Assembly (NCBI RefSeq): GCF_010730575.1
Contig: NZ_AP022614.1
Location: 2,666,001-2,730,000 of the forward strand
Reading direction: 5' to 3'
DNA length: 64,000 nt
DNA from: Mycobacterium parmense
GTDB lineage: Bacteria; Actinomycetota; Actinomycetes; Mycobacteriales; Mycobacteriaceae
The notes under the pieces were generated by a model. It was not told where the DNA came from. It saw only the letters and a list, made by a program, of their open reading frames with translations, and did not search any database. This document shows, one piece after another, positions 25,769-36,279 of this stretch. The translations under genes and the position numbers were made by a program. Each line of letters opens with the position of its first letter. Within the stretch, counting starts at the first letter, position 1.

Positions 25769-26962
25769 TCAGCAGGTGAGTAGCATGCACCCGGCGACGG
25801 GCCCACCGCCCACCGAGACGACGCCGACCTGCGGGCGGCGGGCCACCTGCCGCTCCCCCGCGTCGCCACGCAACTGCAGGCACCCCTCGTGCAGCGCCCA
25901 GTAGCCGTGCATGCGGCCGGCCGAGAGCTGGCCGCCGTACGTGTTCAGCGGCAGCTCACCGTCGCGGGCGATGCGCGCGCCGCCCTCGACGTAGGGCCCG
26001 GCCTCGCCGTCGCCGCAGATGCCCAGCGCCTCCAACCACGCCAGGGTGAGAAACGTGAACCCGTCGTACAACTCGGCGACGCCGAGGTCGGCGGGCTTGA
26101 GCTGCGTGCGCGACCACATCTGCGCGGCCGCGTCGGACATCGCCATCTTCGGGTAGTCGGCGCGGTGAAACCACCCTCCGGCGCCGTCCGACCCGCCGAT
26201 CGCCTCCACCGCGACCGCGCGGTGCGGGCAGTCGACGGCGTACTCGGCGTGCGACACGACCACGGCGACGGAGCCGTCGATGGGGACGTCACAGTCCAGC
26301 AGCCCGAATGGCGTGGACACCGGCCGCGCGCCCAGGTAGTCGGCCATGGTGATCGGATCGCGATAGACCGCAAGCGGATTCAGCGCCGCGTTACGCCTGC
26401 CGTTGAGCGCCAGCCAGCCCAGCTGTTCCTTGGTTGTCCCGTACATCTGCATGTGGGCGCGGCAGTTGAGTGCCAGCCAGTTCGCCGCGGAGTAGGCGTG
26501 CGCCGCGACGAGGTCGTTGACGTCGTCCATCGCGCCGACGGCGGGCTTCGGCTCGCCCTCGGGTGTGGAGAACATGCGCGCCAGCGGCGGGACGGGCGCG
26601 TTCTCGTCCTGCTTCACGGGGACGGTGCCGCCCAGCATCTGAATCGTCCGGTACACCACCACATGGCGGGCGCGCCGCTCGGAGACCGCGCGGCACGCCG
26701 ACATCACCGGGCTGAGCAGGCCGCCGGTCCCGAAGCCTGCTCCGCAGTCGGCCGCGTCGATGCGCAGCTCGGCGTTGACCTCCCCCGCCGGGGTGTCGCC
26801 GAGCGTCGCGATGCCGTCTATGTCGGACGCCGCCAGCCCGGCGTCGGCGATCGCCCCCCGAACCGCCTCCATGGTGAGCTCGAGCCCCGCAATGCCGGTG
26901 CGGCGGCCGATGCGCGAGATACCGACGCCGGACAGGATCGCGTCCTTCTCGAAATGCGTCAT
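25769..26962 (-). CDS. Thiolase-like lipid-transfer (SCP-x/Ltp type) protein
   Basis: 397-aa non-specific lipid-transfer/thiolase-like protein: AILSGVGISRIGRR at the N-terminus, a Cys region ADCGAGFGTGG, AELYDGFTFLTLAWLEALG (about 310-328), and NTYGGQLSAGRMHG near the end. Ltp proteins of this class pair with DUF35 proteins, as in the Ltp2-ChsH2 retro-aldolase of sterol side-chain degradation. A divergent DUF35 gene here supports such a complex. The Cys context is atypical for a thiolase nucleophile, so carbon-carbon lyase or transfer chemistry is likelier than thiolysis. The ATG at 26962 is preferred; GTG 26968 is in frame. Confidence 0.87.
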   Translation of the reverse strand: MTHFEKDAILSGVGISRIGRRTGIAGLELTMEAVRGAIADAGLAASDIDGIATLGDTPAGEVNAELRIDAADCGAGFGTGGLLSPVMSACRAVSERRARHVVVYRTIQMLGGTVPVKQDENAPVPPLARMFSTPEGEPKPAVGAMDDVNDLVAAHAYSAANWLALNCRAHMQMYGTTKEQLGWLALNGRRNAALNPLAVYRDPITMADYLGARPVSTPFGLLDCDVPIDGSVAVVVSHAEYAVDCPHRAVAVEAIGGSDGAGGWFHRADYPKMAMSDAAAQMWSRTQLKPADLGVAELYDGFTFLTLAWLEALGICGDGEAGPYVEGGARIARDGELPLNTYGGQLSAGRMHGYWALHEGCLQLRGDAGERQVARRPQVGVVSVGGGPVAGCMLLTC

Positions 26963-26991
26963 GTGCACCGCCCGTCCCAGCCCGCCGAAGT

Positions 26992-27005
26992 CTAAAAAGT
27001 GTACT
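26992..27005. promoter_or_regulatory. Shared CTAAARAGTGTACT element, thiolase/DUF35 divergent promoter
   Basis: CTAAAAAGTGTACT differs by one base from CTAAAGAGTGTACT at 29588-29601 upstream of fadE22. On the minus strand it supplies TACACT, a -10 box 36 nt from the thiolase start. On the plus strand the overlapping TACTGT (27002-27007) lies 6 nt before the DUF35 GTG. Confidence 0.55.
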
Positions 27006-27013
27006 GTATTGCG

Positions 27014-27349
27014 GTGCCCGACAGTTCCTCGCAGCTGCTCATCGAATACTGCGACGCCTGTGTGCACTGGGTGCACCCCGCCGCCGGCGAATGCCGCGAC
27101 TGCGGCAGCGCGATCGAGGCGCGTCCGGTATCCGGGCGGGGCACGGTGTTCACCTACACCGTCAACCACCACCCCTACAACCCGGAGATCCCGGTTCCCT
27201 ACGTCATCGCGATCGTCGAGCTCGCCGAGCAGCAGGGCCTGAGGGTGGCCGCTAACATCGTTGACTGCGACCCGGATTCGGTGACGTGCGGGATGGCCGT
27301 CGAGCTCCGGCCGGCCGGCGGCGGCGCGCCGGCGTTCGCGCCCGTCTAA
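27014..27349 (+). CDS. DUF35 zinc-ribbon/OB-fold protein
   Basis: 111-aa acyl-CoA-associated OB-fold protein. An N-terminal rubredoxin-like zinc ribbon has CDACVHWVHPAAGECRDCG (two CxxC), then the OB fold GTVFTYTVNHHPYNPEIPVPYVIAIVEL. DUF35 partners bind acyl-CoA and complete the active site of lipid-transfer aldolases, and the divergent Ltp gene is the evident partner. GTG 27014 is chosen because TACTGT lies 6 nt upstream, a leaderless arrangement; GTG 26999 would lie inside the promoter. Its TAA (27347-27349) overlaps the TAG of fadE22 on the other strand. Confidence 0.85.
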   Translation: MPDSSSQLLIEYCDACVHWVHPAAGECRDCGSAIEARPVSGRGTVFTYTVNHHPYNPEIPVPYVIAIVELAEQQGLRVAANIVDCDPDSVTCGMAVELRPAGGGAPAFAPV

Positions 27350-29523
27350 TTGATCAGCGGGTCGCGCGGCATGCCGAGGATCCGCTCGGCGATCTGGTTG
27401 CGGGTCACCTCGGAGGTTCCGCCGGCGATGGCCATGCCTCGGGCGCCCATGACCAGCCGGCCCGCGGCCGCGCCGGGCCCGTCGACCAGCGCGACCTCCG
27501 GCCCGGTGAGGGCCGCCATGATCGCGGCGCCCTCGACCATGTGATCGGCCAGCTTGAGCTTGGTGACGTTGCCTTCGGGGCCCGGCCCCGCGCCCTCGAC
27601 GCTGCGCGCCACCCGGCGCAGGTTGAGCAGCCGCAGCGCGGTCTCGTCGGCGAGGTAGGACCCCACGCGAACCTCCGCGCCCGCCAACCGGTCCGCGTGC
27701 GCTTTGGTCAGGTCCACCAGCGCGGTGGCCAGCCCCTCGTAGAACGACCCGCTGCCGCCGATGCTCACCCGCTCGTTGCCCAGTGTCGCGCGCGCCACCG
27801 TCCAGCCCGAGTTGGGTTCGCCGACGACGTCTTCATCGGGGACGAACAGGTCGTTGAAGAACACCTCGTTGAAATCCGAGCCGCCGGTGATCTGCCGCAA
27901 CGGCCGCACCTCGACCTCGGGCGCCTTCATGTCGACGATCACCGTGGTGATCCCGGCGTGCTTGGGCGCCTCGGGGTCGGTGCGCACGGTGGCCAGGCCG
28001 CGCGCGCAGTAGTGGGCGCCGCTCGTCCACACCTTCTGCCCGTTGATCTTCCAGCCGCCGTCGACCCGGGTGGCCCTGGTCTTGATGGACGCCGCGTCCG
28101 ACCCCGCCTCGGGCTCGGAGAACAGCTGGCACCATATCTCGTCCTTACGCAGCGCCTTCTCGACGAATCGTTCTATCTGCCAATCGGTTCCGTGCTGGAT
28201 CAGGGTCAGGATCACCCATCCGGTGATCCCGTAGTCGGGCCGCTTGATGCCGGCGGCCCGGAACTCCTCCTCGATCACCAGCTGCTCCACGGCGTCGGCG
28301 GCCAGGCCCCATGGCTTGGGCCAGTGCGGCATCACGTAGCCGGTCGCGATCAGCTTGTCGCGCTGCGCCTGCTTGTCCAGCGCCGCCAGCTCCTGGGCGT
28401 CGGCGCGGATCCGGGTGCGCAGTTGCTCGGCCTCGGGCGGCAGGTCCAGGCTGTTCTCCCGGACCGCGCCGGCGGCGGTGCGGTCGAACACATCCCGGGC
28501 CGGGGCGTCGCCGCCGAACAGCGCCGAGGTCACCAGCGCCCGCCGCAGGTGCAGGTGCGCGTCGTGCTCCCAGGTGAAGCCGATGCCGCCGTGCACCTGG
28601 ATGTTGAGCTCGGCGTTGCGCGCGTAAGCGCCGAAGGCCAGCGCCGCCGCGGCGGCGGCGGCCAGCCGGAACTGCTCTTCGTCCTGCGAAGAGTCCTCCT
28701 CCGCGGCGCGCGAGGCGTCCCACACCGCGGCCAGCGCCGACTCGGCCGCCACCAGCATGTTCGCGCAATGATGTTTCACCGCTTGGAAAGTGGCGATGGT
28801 GCGGCCGAACTGCTGGCGGACCTTGGCGTAGTCGACCGCGGCGTCGACGCAGTCCGACGCCCCGCCCACCGCCTCGGCGGCCAGCAGCGTGCGGGCCCGG
28901 GCCAGGGCCGACTCGCGCGCCCCGGTCAGGACGTCGTCGGCGGTGACGCTCACGCTGCGCAGGCGCACTCGCCCGGAGCGCCGGGTGGGGTCCAGGTTCT
29001 CCGGCACCTCGACAGACACACCGGCGCGGTCGCGCTCGAGGACCAGGACGTCGTCGCCGGCGGCGATCAACAGCACCTCGGCCAGCCCGGCGCCCAGCAC
29101 GATCCCGGCGTCGCCGTCGGCCGCGCCGTCGGTGACCCGCACCTGCGAGTCGAGACCGATTCCGGCCGTGACGGTGCCGTCGACGAGTCCCGGCAGCAGC
29201 CGCGACTTCTGTTCGGGGGTACCGGCTTTGGCGATCACCGCCGACGCGATCACGGTGGGCACGAAAGGCCCGGGCGCCACCGCGCGACCGAGCTCTTCGA
29301 TCACGACCACCAACTCGGGCAGGCCGTAGCCCGACCCGCCGTGCTCCTCGTCGAGGTGCAGGCCGAGCCAGCCCAACTCGGCCAGGTTCTGCCAGAACCC
29401 CGGCCGGCCTTCCTCGGGTGCGTCGAGCAGCGATCGCGCCGCCCAGCGCGCCTTCTGCGAGGTGAGGAACGCGCGGGCCACCTCGGCGAGTTCGCGGTGG
29501 TCGTCGGTCAGTGCGATCGCCAT
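27346..29523 (-). CDS. fadE22: Double-domain acyl-CoA dehydrogenase FadE22
   Basis: 725-aa protein with two acyl-CoA dehydrogenase modules in one chain, the Rv3061c (FadE22) orthologue. Module 1 (about 1-370) shows the Leu/Gly-rich N-terminal half LGWLGLHLDEEHGGSGYGLPELVVVIEELG and ends with RQQFGRTIATFQAVKHHCANM...VHGGIGFTWEHDAHLHLRRA. Module 2 (about 400-725) has the middle-domain CQLFSEPEAGSDAASIKTRA and GGTSEVTRNQIAERILGMPRD at the end. It oxidises acyl-CoA with FAD; the fused form may act as an internal heterodimer. The ATG at 29523 has GGAGG about 6 nt upstream. The stop overlaps the DUF35 stop. Confidence 0.94.
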   Translation of the reverse strand: MAIALTDDHRELAEVARAFLTSQKARWAARSLLDAPEEGRPGFWQNLAELGWLGLHLDEEHGGSGYGLPELVVVIEELGRAVAPGPFVPTVIASAVIAKAGTPEQKSRLLPGLVDGTVTAGIGLDSQVRVTDGAADGDAGIVLGAGLAEVLLIAAGDDVLVLERDRAGVSVEVPENLDPTRRSGRVRLRSVSVTADDVLTGARESALARARTLLAAEAVGGASDCVDAAVDYAKVRQQFGRTIATFQAVKHHCANMLVAAESALAAVWDASRAAEEDSSQDEEQFRLAAAAAAALAFGAYARNAELNIQVHGGIGFTWEHDAHLHLRRALVTSALFGGDAPARDVFDRTAAGAVRENSLDLPPEAEQLRTRIRADAQELAALDKQAQRDKLIATGYVMPHWPKPWGLAADAVEQLVIEEEFRAAGIKRPDYGITGWVILTLIQHGTDWQIERFVEKALRKDEIWCQLFSEPEAGSDAASIKTRATRVDGGWKINGQKVWTSGAHYCARGLATVRTDPEAPKHAGITTVIVDMKAPEVEVRPLRQITGGSDFNEVFFNDLFVPDEDVVGEPNSGWTVARATLGNERVSIGGSGSFYEGLATALVDLTKAHADRLAGAEVRVGSYLADETALRLLNLRRVARSVEGAGPGPEGNVTKLKLADHMVEGAAIMAALTGPEVALVDGPGAAAGRLVMGARGMAIAGGTSEVTRNQIAERILGMPRDPLIN

Positions 29524-29556
29524 GAGGCCCTCCTCGCGACTGGGGTGTGACCGCCG

Positions 29557-29581
29557 GCCCCGCTCCGAGGGGGAGCGGGGC
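29557..29581 (-). terminator. Hairpin between the SDR gene and fadE22
   Basis: GCCCCGCTCC and GGAGCGGGGC form a perfect 10-bp stem with a 5-nt loop. It lies 56 bp beyond the SDR stop, where it can terminate SDR transcription. It is also downstream of the proposed fadE22 -10 box, so it would sit in the fadE22 leader. Confidence 0.55.
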
Positions 29582-29587
29582 GGCTGC

Positions 29588-29601
29588 CTAAAGAGTGTAC
29601 T
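29588..29601. promoter_or_regulatory. Shared CTAAARAGTGTACT element upstream of fadE22
   Basis: CTAAAGAGTGTACT; on the minus strand it gives AGTACACT with -10-like TACACT about 71 nt upstream of the fadE22 ATG. The match (13 of 14) to 26992-27005 suggests co-regulation of fadE22 and the thiolase/DUF35 pair. Confidence 0.5.
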
Positions 29602-29636
29602 TAATGCGAGGAGAGCACCGGCCGCGGGGCAGCCGC

Positions 29637-30395
29637 CTACTTGGGCGCGAAGCGCTGCCCGGCGTCCAGTCGCAGGCACTGGCCGTTGAGCATCGGGTTG
29701 TCGATGATGGCCGCGGCCAGCTTGGCGTACTCGATCGGCCGGCCCATCCGCTTGGGGAAGGCGGCGTCCCTGGTCAGGGCCGCTGCCATCTCGTCGGGAA
29801 CCATGGCCGTGATGCCGGTCAGAAACAGGCTCGGCGCGATCGCGAGTACCCGGATGCCCAGCGAACCGAGGTCGCGGGCCATCGTCAGGCACATGCCGGC
29901 GATCCCGGCTTTGGCTGCGGTATAGGCGATCTGGCCGATCTGGCCCTCGAACGCCGCGATCGACGCGGTGTTGATGATGACGCCACGCTCCTCGTCCTCG
30001 GGCTCGTTCTTGGCCATGTGCGCGGCCGCCAGCCGGCTGATGTTGAAGCTGGCGATCAGGTTGAGGTCGATGACGGATTGGAAGGATTCGAGGTCGTGGG
30101 GGCCGTCCTTGGTCAGGGTCCGCTTGGCGATCCCGCCGCCGGCCGTCGTCACCACCACGTGCAGGCCACCGAGCTTGTCGACGGCGGCCTGCAGCGTCTC
30201 CTCGGTGCCGGTGAAGTCGGTGATGTCGACCGGGTAGAACGCCCCACCCAGGCCCTCGGCGACGGTCTTGCCGTCGGACCCCTCGCGGTCGAGCACCGCG
30301 ACGTCGGCGCCGCGCTCGGCCAGCAACTCGGCGGTCGCGCGGCCCATGCCCGACGCGCCGCCGATGACGACGACCTTCTTCCCGTTGATCTCCAT
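29637..30395 (-). CDS. Short-chain dehydrogenase, 3-hydroxyacyl-CoA dehydrogenase type 2-like
   Basis: 252-aa SDR: cofactor motif IGGASGMGRATAELL (about 11-25), acidic LDREGS after the second strand (NAD preference), TTAGGGI, NTASIAAFEGQIGQIAYTAAKAGIAG with catalytic Ser, Tyr and Lys. Overall it resembles HSD17B10-like 3-hydroxy-2-methylacyl-CoA dehydrogenases, which fits its place upstream of fadE22 on the same strand. It could supply the third step of beta-oxidation there; exact specificity is inference. It is divergent from ligB. Confidence 0.85.
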   Translation of the reverse strand: MEINGKKVVVIGGASGMGRATAELLAERGADVAVLDREGSDGKTVAEGLGGAFYPVDITDFTGTEETLQAAVDKLGGLHVVVTTAGGGIAKRTLTKDGPHDLESFQSVIDLNLIASFNISRLAAAHMAKNEPEDEERGVIINTASIAAFEGQIGQIAYTAAKAGIAGMCLTMARDLGSLGIRVLAIAPSLFLTGITAMVPDEMAAALTRDAAFPKRMGRPIEYAKLAAAIIDNPMLNGQCLRLDAGQRFAPK

Positions 30396-30434
30396 CCGGA
30401 CCTCTCCTTAGGCGTGTCAGAATTCCTGCGATCT

Positions 30435-30461
30435 GTAACGTTACGCAGGCACGCTAGCGTG
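30435..30461. promoter_or_regulatory. Two adjacent perfect palindromes between the SDR gene and ligB
   Basis: GTAACGTTAC (30435-30444) and CACGCTAGCGTG (30450-30461) are each perfect palindromes, 5 bp apart, 40 bp upstream of the SDR start and 45 bp upstream of the ligB start. No known mycobacterial consensus was recognised. Confidence 0.4.
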
Positions 30462-30505
30462 TCGAGCCACCAGGGTTGTCACCGAGTCATGCCAAGCTGG
30501 CAACC

Positions 30506-32035
30506 GTGCTTCTCCACGACGTGGCGGCCACCTCCGCCGAGGTCGGCGGCACCGCGTCGCGGCTGACCAAGGTGGCGTGCATCGCCGCGCTGCTCGGCCG
30601 CGCCGCACCGGACGCGGACGCCGTCGCCATCGTCGTGTCGTGGCTCTCCGGCGAGCTGCGGCAGCGGCAGATCGGCGTGGGCTGGGCGTCGCTGCGCTCG
30701 CGGCCCCCGGCCGCGCCGCACCCGACACTGAGCGTCACCTCGGTCGACGCCATGTTTTCCCGGATCGGCGCGGTATCGGGCAAGGGCTCACAGGCCCGGC
30801 GCGCCGAACTGCTGGCCGGGTTGTTCGCCGCCGCGACCGAGACCGAACAGACCTTCCTGCTGCGCCTGCTCGGCGGCGAGCTGCGCCAGGGCGCGCTGGC
30901 CGGGATCATGGCCGACGCCGTCGCCCGGGCCGCCGAGCTTCCGGCCGCGTCAGTGCGACGGGCCGCGATGCTGGGCGGCGACCTGCCGGCCGTCGCCGCC
31001 GCAGCGCTGGCGGGCGGGCCCGCGGCCCTCGAGGCGTTCACGCTGCGGGTCGGCCGGCCCATCGGGCCGATGCTCGCCCAGACCGCGACCGGGGTTGCCG
31101 AGGCCCTCGAAAAGCACGACGGGGCAACGATATTCGAAGCCAAGCTGGACGGCGCACGCGTCCAGATCCACCGGTCCGGTGACGAGGTGACCGTCTACAC
31201 CCGCAGCCTCGACGACGTCACCGCCCGGCTGCCGGAGGTGGTGGAGGCGACGCTGGCGCTGCCGGTGCGCGAGCTGATCGCCGACGGCGAGGCGATCGCG
31301 CTGCGGCCCGACAACCGCCCGCACCGCTTCCAGGTCACTGCGTCGCGGTTCGGGCGTTCGGTCGATGTGGCCAAGGCCGCTGCGGCGCAACCGCTTTCGG
31401 TGTTCTTCTTCGATGTCCTGCACCGCGACGGCGCCGACCTGCTGGATGCGCCGACCACCGAGCGGCTGGCCGCGCTGGACGCCCTGGTGCCGCCCACCCA
31501 ACGCGTCGACCGCCTGCTCACCTCCGACCAGGCCGACGCCGAGGCGTTCCTGGCCGCGACGCTGGCCGCCGGACACGAAGGGGTGATGGCCAAGGCGCCA
31601 GCCGCGCCGTACCAGGCGGGACGGCGCGGCGCGGGCTGGCTCAAGGTCAAGCCGGTGCACACCCTGGATCTGGTGGTGCTGGCCGTGGAGTGGGGGTCGG
31701 GCCGCCGCCGCGGCAAGCTGTCCAACATCCACCTCGGCGCGCGCGACGCGGCCACCGGCGGCTTCGTCATGGTTGGCAAGACGTTCAAGGGGATGACCGA
31801 CGCCATGCTCGACTGGCAGACCGCGCGGTTCACCGAGCTCGCGGTCGGCCCCACCGACGGGTACGTGGTCGACGTGCGCCCCGAGCAGGTCGTCGAGGTG
31901 GCCCTGGACGGCGTGCAGAAGTCGTCGCGCTACCCGGGCGGGCTGGCGCTGCGGTTCGCTCGCGTCGTGCGCTACCGCGACGACAAGGGTCCCGCCGAGG
32001 CCGACACCATCGAAGCGGTGCGGGCCATGTACTGA
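30506..32035 (+). CDS. ligB: ATP-dependent DNA ligase LigB
   Basis: 509-aa ATP-dependent ligase, the Rv3062 orthologue. The N-terminal helical DNA-binding domain (about 1-200) contains [26 protein letters not shown]. The nucleotidyl-transfer domain carries the adenylated Lys in [14 protein letters not shown] (about 212-225) and [28 protein letters not shown] and [20 protein letters not shown] are later nucleotidyltransferase motifs, and the OB fold follows. Nick sealing is the expected activity; LigB is dispensable in M. tuberculosis because LigA is the NAD enzyme for replication. GTG 30506 matches the known N-terminus [12 protein letters not shown] 30476 is an alternative. Confidence 0.93.
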   Translation: MLLHDVAATSAEVGGTASRLTKVACIAALLGRAAPDADAVAIVVSWLSGELRQRQIGVGWASLRSRPPAAPHPTLSVTSVDAMFSRIGAVSGKGSQARRAELLAGLFAAATETEQTFLLRLLGGELRQGALAGIMADAVARAAELPAASVRRAAMLGGDLPAVAAAALAGGPAALEAFTLRVGRPIGPMLAQTATGVAEALEKHDGATIFEAKLDGARVQIHRSGDEVTVYTRSLDDVTARLPEVVEATLALPVRELIADGEAIALRPDNRPHRFQVTASRFGRSVDVAKAAAAQPLSVFFFDVLHRDGADLLDAPTTERLAALDALVPPTQRVDRLLTSDQADAEAFLAATLAAGHEGVMAKAPAAPYQAGRRGAGWLKVKPVHTLDLVVLAVEWGSGRRRGKLSNIHLGARDAATGGFVMVGKTFKGMTDAMLDWQTARFTELAVGPTDGYVVDVRPEQVVEVALDGVQKSSRYPGGLALRFARVVRYRDDKGPAEADTIEAVRAMY

Positions 32036-32119
32036 GGTTCGCACCTGTGCATTCCGGGGCGAGACACACCGGTCGGGCATCGGTAGATTCACACTCGCGA
32101 CGGAGGATGAGGAGGGTTC

Positions 32120-34372
<2,253 letters not shown>

Positions 34373-34447
34373 CCGGCTACTCGCGCCCCCGGGCCCTTTC
34401 CCGCCGTACGGTCGTTTCCAGGCAAGACGGCAAGGGAGGCGGGCCAC

Positions 34448-34555
34448 ATGTCGCGTACGGGAAACAATCCCTTCGGCGCTGCCGCCGACCACAGCGCGCC
34501 GCGGCCGGCCACGGTCGGGGCATCGCCGGTTCTCGGCGTCCCGGGGCGACCGTGA
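34448..34555 (+). CDS. Small protein 1 downstream of cstA (35 aa)
   Basis: A 35-codon ORF beginning MSRTGNNPFGAAADHSAP and ending VLGVPGRP. Support comes from a strong ribosome site, AAGGGAGG 8 nt before the ATG, and from its TGA (34553-34555) overlapping the next start in a GTGA junction. It has no hydrophobic segment and no domain I recognise. It lies 75 bp after cstA and may be on the same transcript. Confidence 0.55.
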   Translation: MSRTGNNPFGAAADHSAPRPATVGASPVLGVPGRP

Positions 34556-34668
34556 ACATCGTCGTCACGCTGACCTCCGCCGTGCTGATGGTGATCGCCG
34601 CCAGGGGGATCTACACCCTGCAATGGTGGCTCGAGCGCACCGACTACGAGCGCCACTTCGAGGACTGA
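34552..34668 (+). CDS. Small single-span membrane protein downstream of cstA (38 aa)
   Basis: A 38-codon ORF, VNIVVTLTSAVLMVIAARG at the N-terminus (one predicted transmembrane helix), then IYTLQWWLERTDYERHFED, a charged amphipathic tail. The GTG start overlaps the preceding stop by GTGA, implying coupling. Some CstA-family transporters have small partner genes (YbdD/YjiX in E. coli), but this sequence is unlike YbdD. A subunit role for CstA is a guess from position only. Confidence 0.55.
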   Translation: MNIVVTLTSAVLMVIAARGIYTLQWWLERTDYERHFED

Positions 34669-34734
34669 CCGAACCGGTCGCGGCGGCGGCGGCGCGCGGG
34701 CAAATTGGTCGTGCCGAAATCCCCGCCACGGTCC

Positions 34735-34740
34735 TAAGAT
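34735..34740 (+). promoter_or_regulatory. Leaderless -10 box of the Hsp70-like gene
   Basis: TAAGAT (TANNNT) ends 6 nt before the ATG at 34747. No ribosome site precedes the ATG, so leaderless translation is likely. Confidence 0.6.
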
Positions 34741-34746
34741 TTTGCG

Positions 34747-36270
34747 ATGCGAGTCGGTATCGACTTTGGCACCACCCACACCGTCGTCGCCGCCGTCGAC
34801 CGGGGCAACTATCCGGTCGTCTGTTTCGACGGGCTCGACGCCTGGCCGTCGGTCATCGCCGGCAACGCGGCCGGCGAGTTGCGCTACGGCGCCGACGCGG
34901 CGGCCGTCCGCCACGAGCCGGGATGGTCGGTGCTGCGGTCCTTCAAGCGCCTCCTCAACGACGCGGGACCGCAAACCGAGGTGAACCTGGCCGGCCGCCG
35001 GCACCGGCTGACCGACCTGCTCACCGGGTTTCTCGCGGCGCTCAAGCGCGACCTCGTCGCGCGCTCCAACGCCGGCCTGCCGGTCGGTGAGACCGTCGAG
35101 GCCGCGATCAGCGTGCCGGCCAACGCCTCGAGCGCCCAGCGCCTGCTCACCCTGGATGCCTTCGTGGCGGCGGGTTTCCACGTCGTCGCGCTGCTCAACG
35201 AGCCGTCCGCGGCGAGCCTGGAGTACGCACACCGGTACCGCTCCACCATCACCGCCAAGCGCGAGTACGTCCTCGTCTACGACCTGGGCGGCGGCACCTT
35301 CGACGCCTCGCTGCTGAAGATGACCGGGCATGCCCACGAGGTCGTCGTCAGCGAGGGCATCCAGCGCCTCGGCGGCGACGATTTCGACGAGGCGATTCTG
35401 GACCTGGTGACGACCCGGTCCGGCCTGCGTGGGCTCGACACCGCCGCGCGCGACCTGCTGAGGGAGGAGTGCGCCGCGCGCAAGGAGTCGGTCGGCCCGC
35501 AGACGCGCCGCTTCCTGGTGGACCTCACCGGCGTGGACGGGGCCGACCGGCCGCCGTTCGCCTGCCCGGTCGACGACGTCTACGCGGCGTGCGCGCCGCT
35601 GGTCGACAAGACCATGCAATTGCTCGAGCGGGTCCTGCACGATCCCAGCGGCAGGGACGTGACGTGGTCGGAGGTGGCCGGCATCTATGTGGTGGGCGGC
35701 GCGGGCAGCTTCCCGCTCGTGTCGCGGATGCTTCGCACCACCTTCGGCGAGAAGCGCGTGAAGCGCTCGCCCCATCCCTTCGCGGCCACGGCGATCGGTC
35801 TGGCCGTCTTCCTCGACAGCGAGGCCGATTTCGCGCTGTCCGAACGCTTCTCGCGCAACTTCGGGGTGTTTCGCGAGGCGGAGGCCGGCGCCGGCGTCGT
35901 CTTCGACCCGATTGTGTGCAAGGACGTGTCCCTCCCCGCCGACGGGCAGACCCCCCTGGTGGTCAAGCGGACCTATCGCGCCGCGCACAACATCGGGCAT
36001 TTCCGGTTCGTGGAATGCAGCCGCCTGGTCAACGGCCGGCCCGACGGCGACGTGACGCCCTACGACCCGGTCCTGTTCCCGTTCGACCCGGCCCTGCGCG
36101 ACCGCGACGACCTCGGGCGCCAGCCCGTCGGCCGGTGGAAGGACGGCCCCGACGTCGAGGAGCGCTACGTCATCACCCCGAGCGGCACGGTCGAGGTGAC
36201 GCTGACGACGCGGCCCGCCGGCTTCGAGCGCACCTTCCGGCTGGAACGCCGGGCCCCCGCCGGCGTGTAG
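34747..36270 (+). CDS. Hsp70-family actin-fold ATPase, atypical C-terminus
   Basis: 507-aa protein with a complete Hsp70 nucleotide-binding domain: phosphate-1 GIDFGTTHTVVAAVD (about 4-18), VEAAISVPANASSAQR, NEPSAASLEYA, phosphate-2 LVYDLGGGTFDASLLK (about 177-192) and adenosine motif YVVGGAGSFPLVSRML (about 315-330). The C-terminal ~150 residues form a short beta-rich segment rather than the usual substrate-binding domain plus helical lid, so it is not DnaK. No DnaJ or GrpE is near. It starts the rightward side of the accessory island, followed 9 bp later by the nitroreductase. Client unknown. Confidence 0.88.
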   Translation: MRVGIDFGTTHTVVAAVDRGNYPVVCFDGLDAWPSVIAGNAAGELRYGADAAAVRHEPGWSVLRSFKRLLNDAGPQTEVNLAGRRHRLTDLLTGFLAALKRDLVARSNAGLPVGETVEAAISVPANASSAQRLLTLDAFVAAGFHVVALLNEPSAASLEYAHRYRSTITAKREYVLVYDLGGGTFDASLLKMTGHAHEVVVSEGIQRLGGDDFDEAILDLVTTRSGLRGLDTAARDLLREECAARKESVGPQTRRFLVDLTGVDGADRPPFACPVDDVYAACAPLVDKTMQLLERVLHDPSGRDVTWSEVAGIYVVGGAGSFPLVSRMLRTTFGEKRVKRSPHPFAATAIGLAVFLDSEADFALSERFSRNFGVFREAEAGAGVVFDPIVCKDVSLPADGQTPLVVKRTYRAAHNIGHFRFVECSRLVNGRPDGDVTPYDPVLFPFDPALRDRDDLGRQPVGRWKDGPDVEERYVITPSGTVEVTLTTRPAGFERTFRLERRAPAGV

Positions 36271-36279
36271 AAACGAGGC

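Noticed and set aside
27286..29550. 754-codon plus-strand open frame opposite fadE22
   Set aside because: Antisense shadow; fadE22 carries clear acyl-CoA dehydrogenase motifs and a ribosome site, the antisense frame none.
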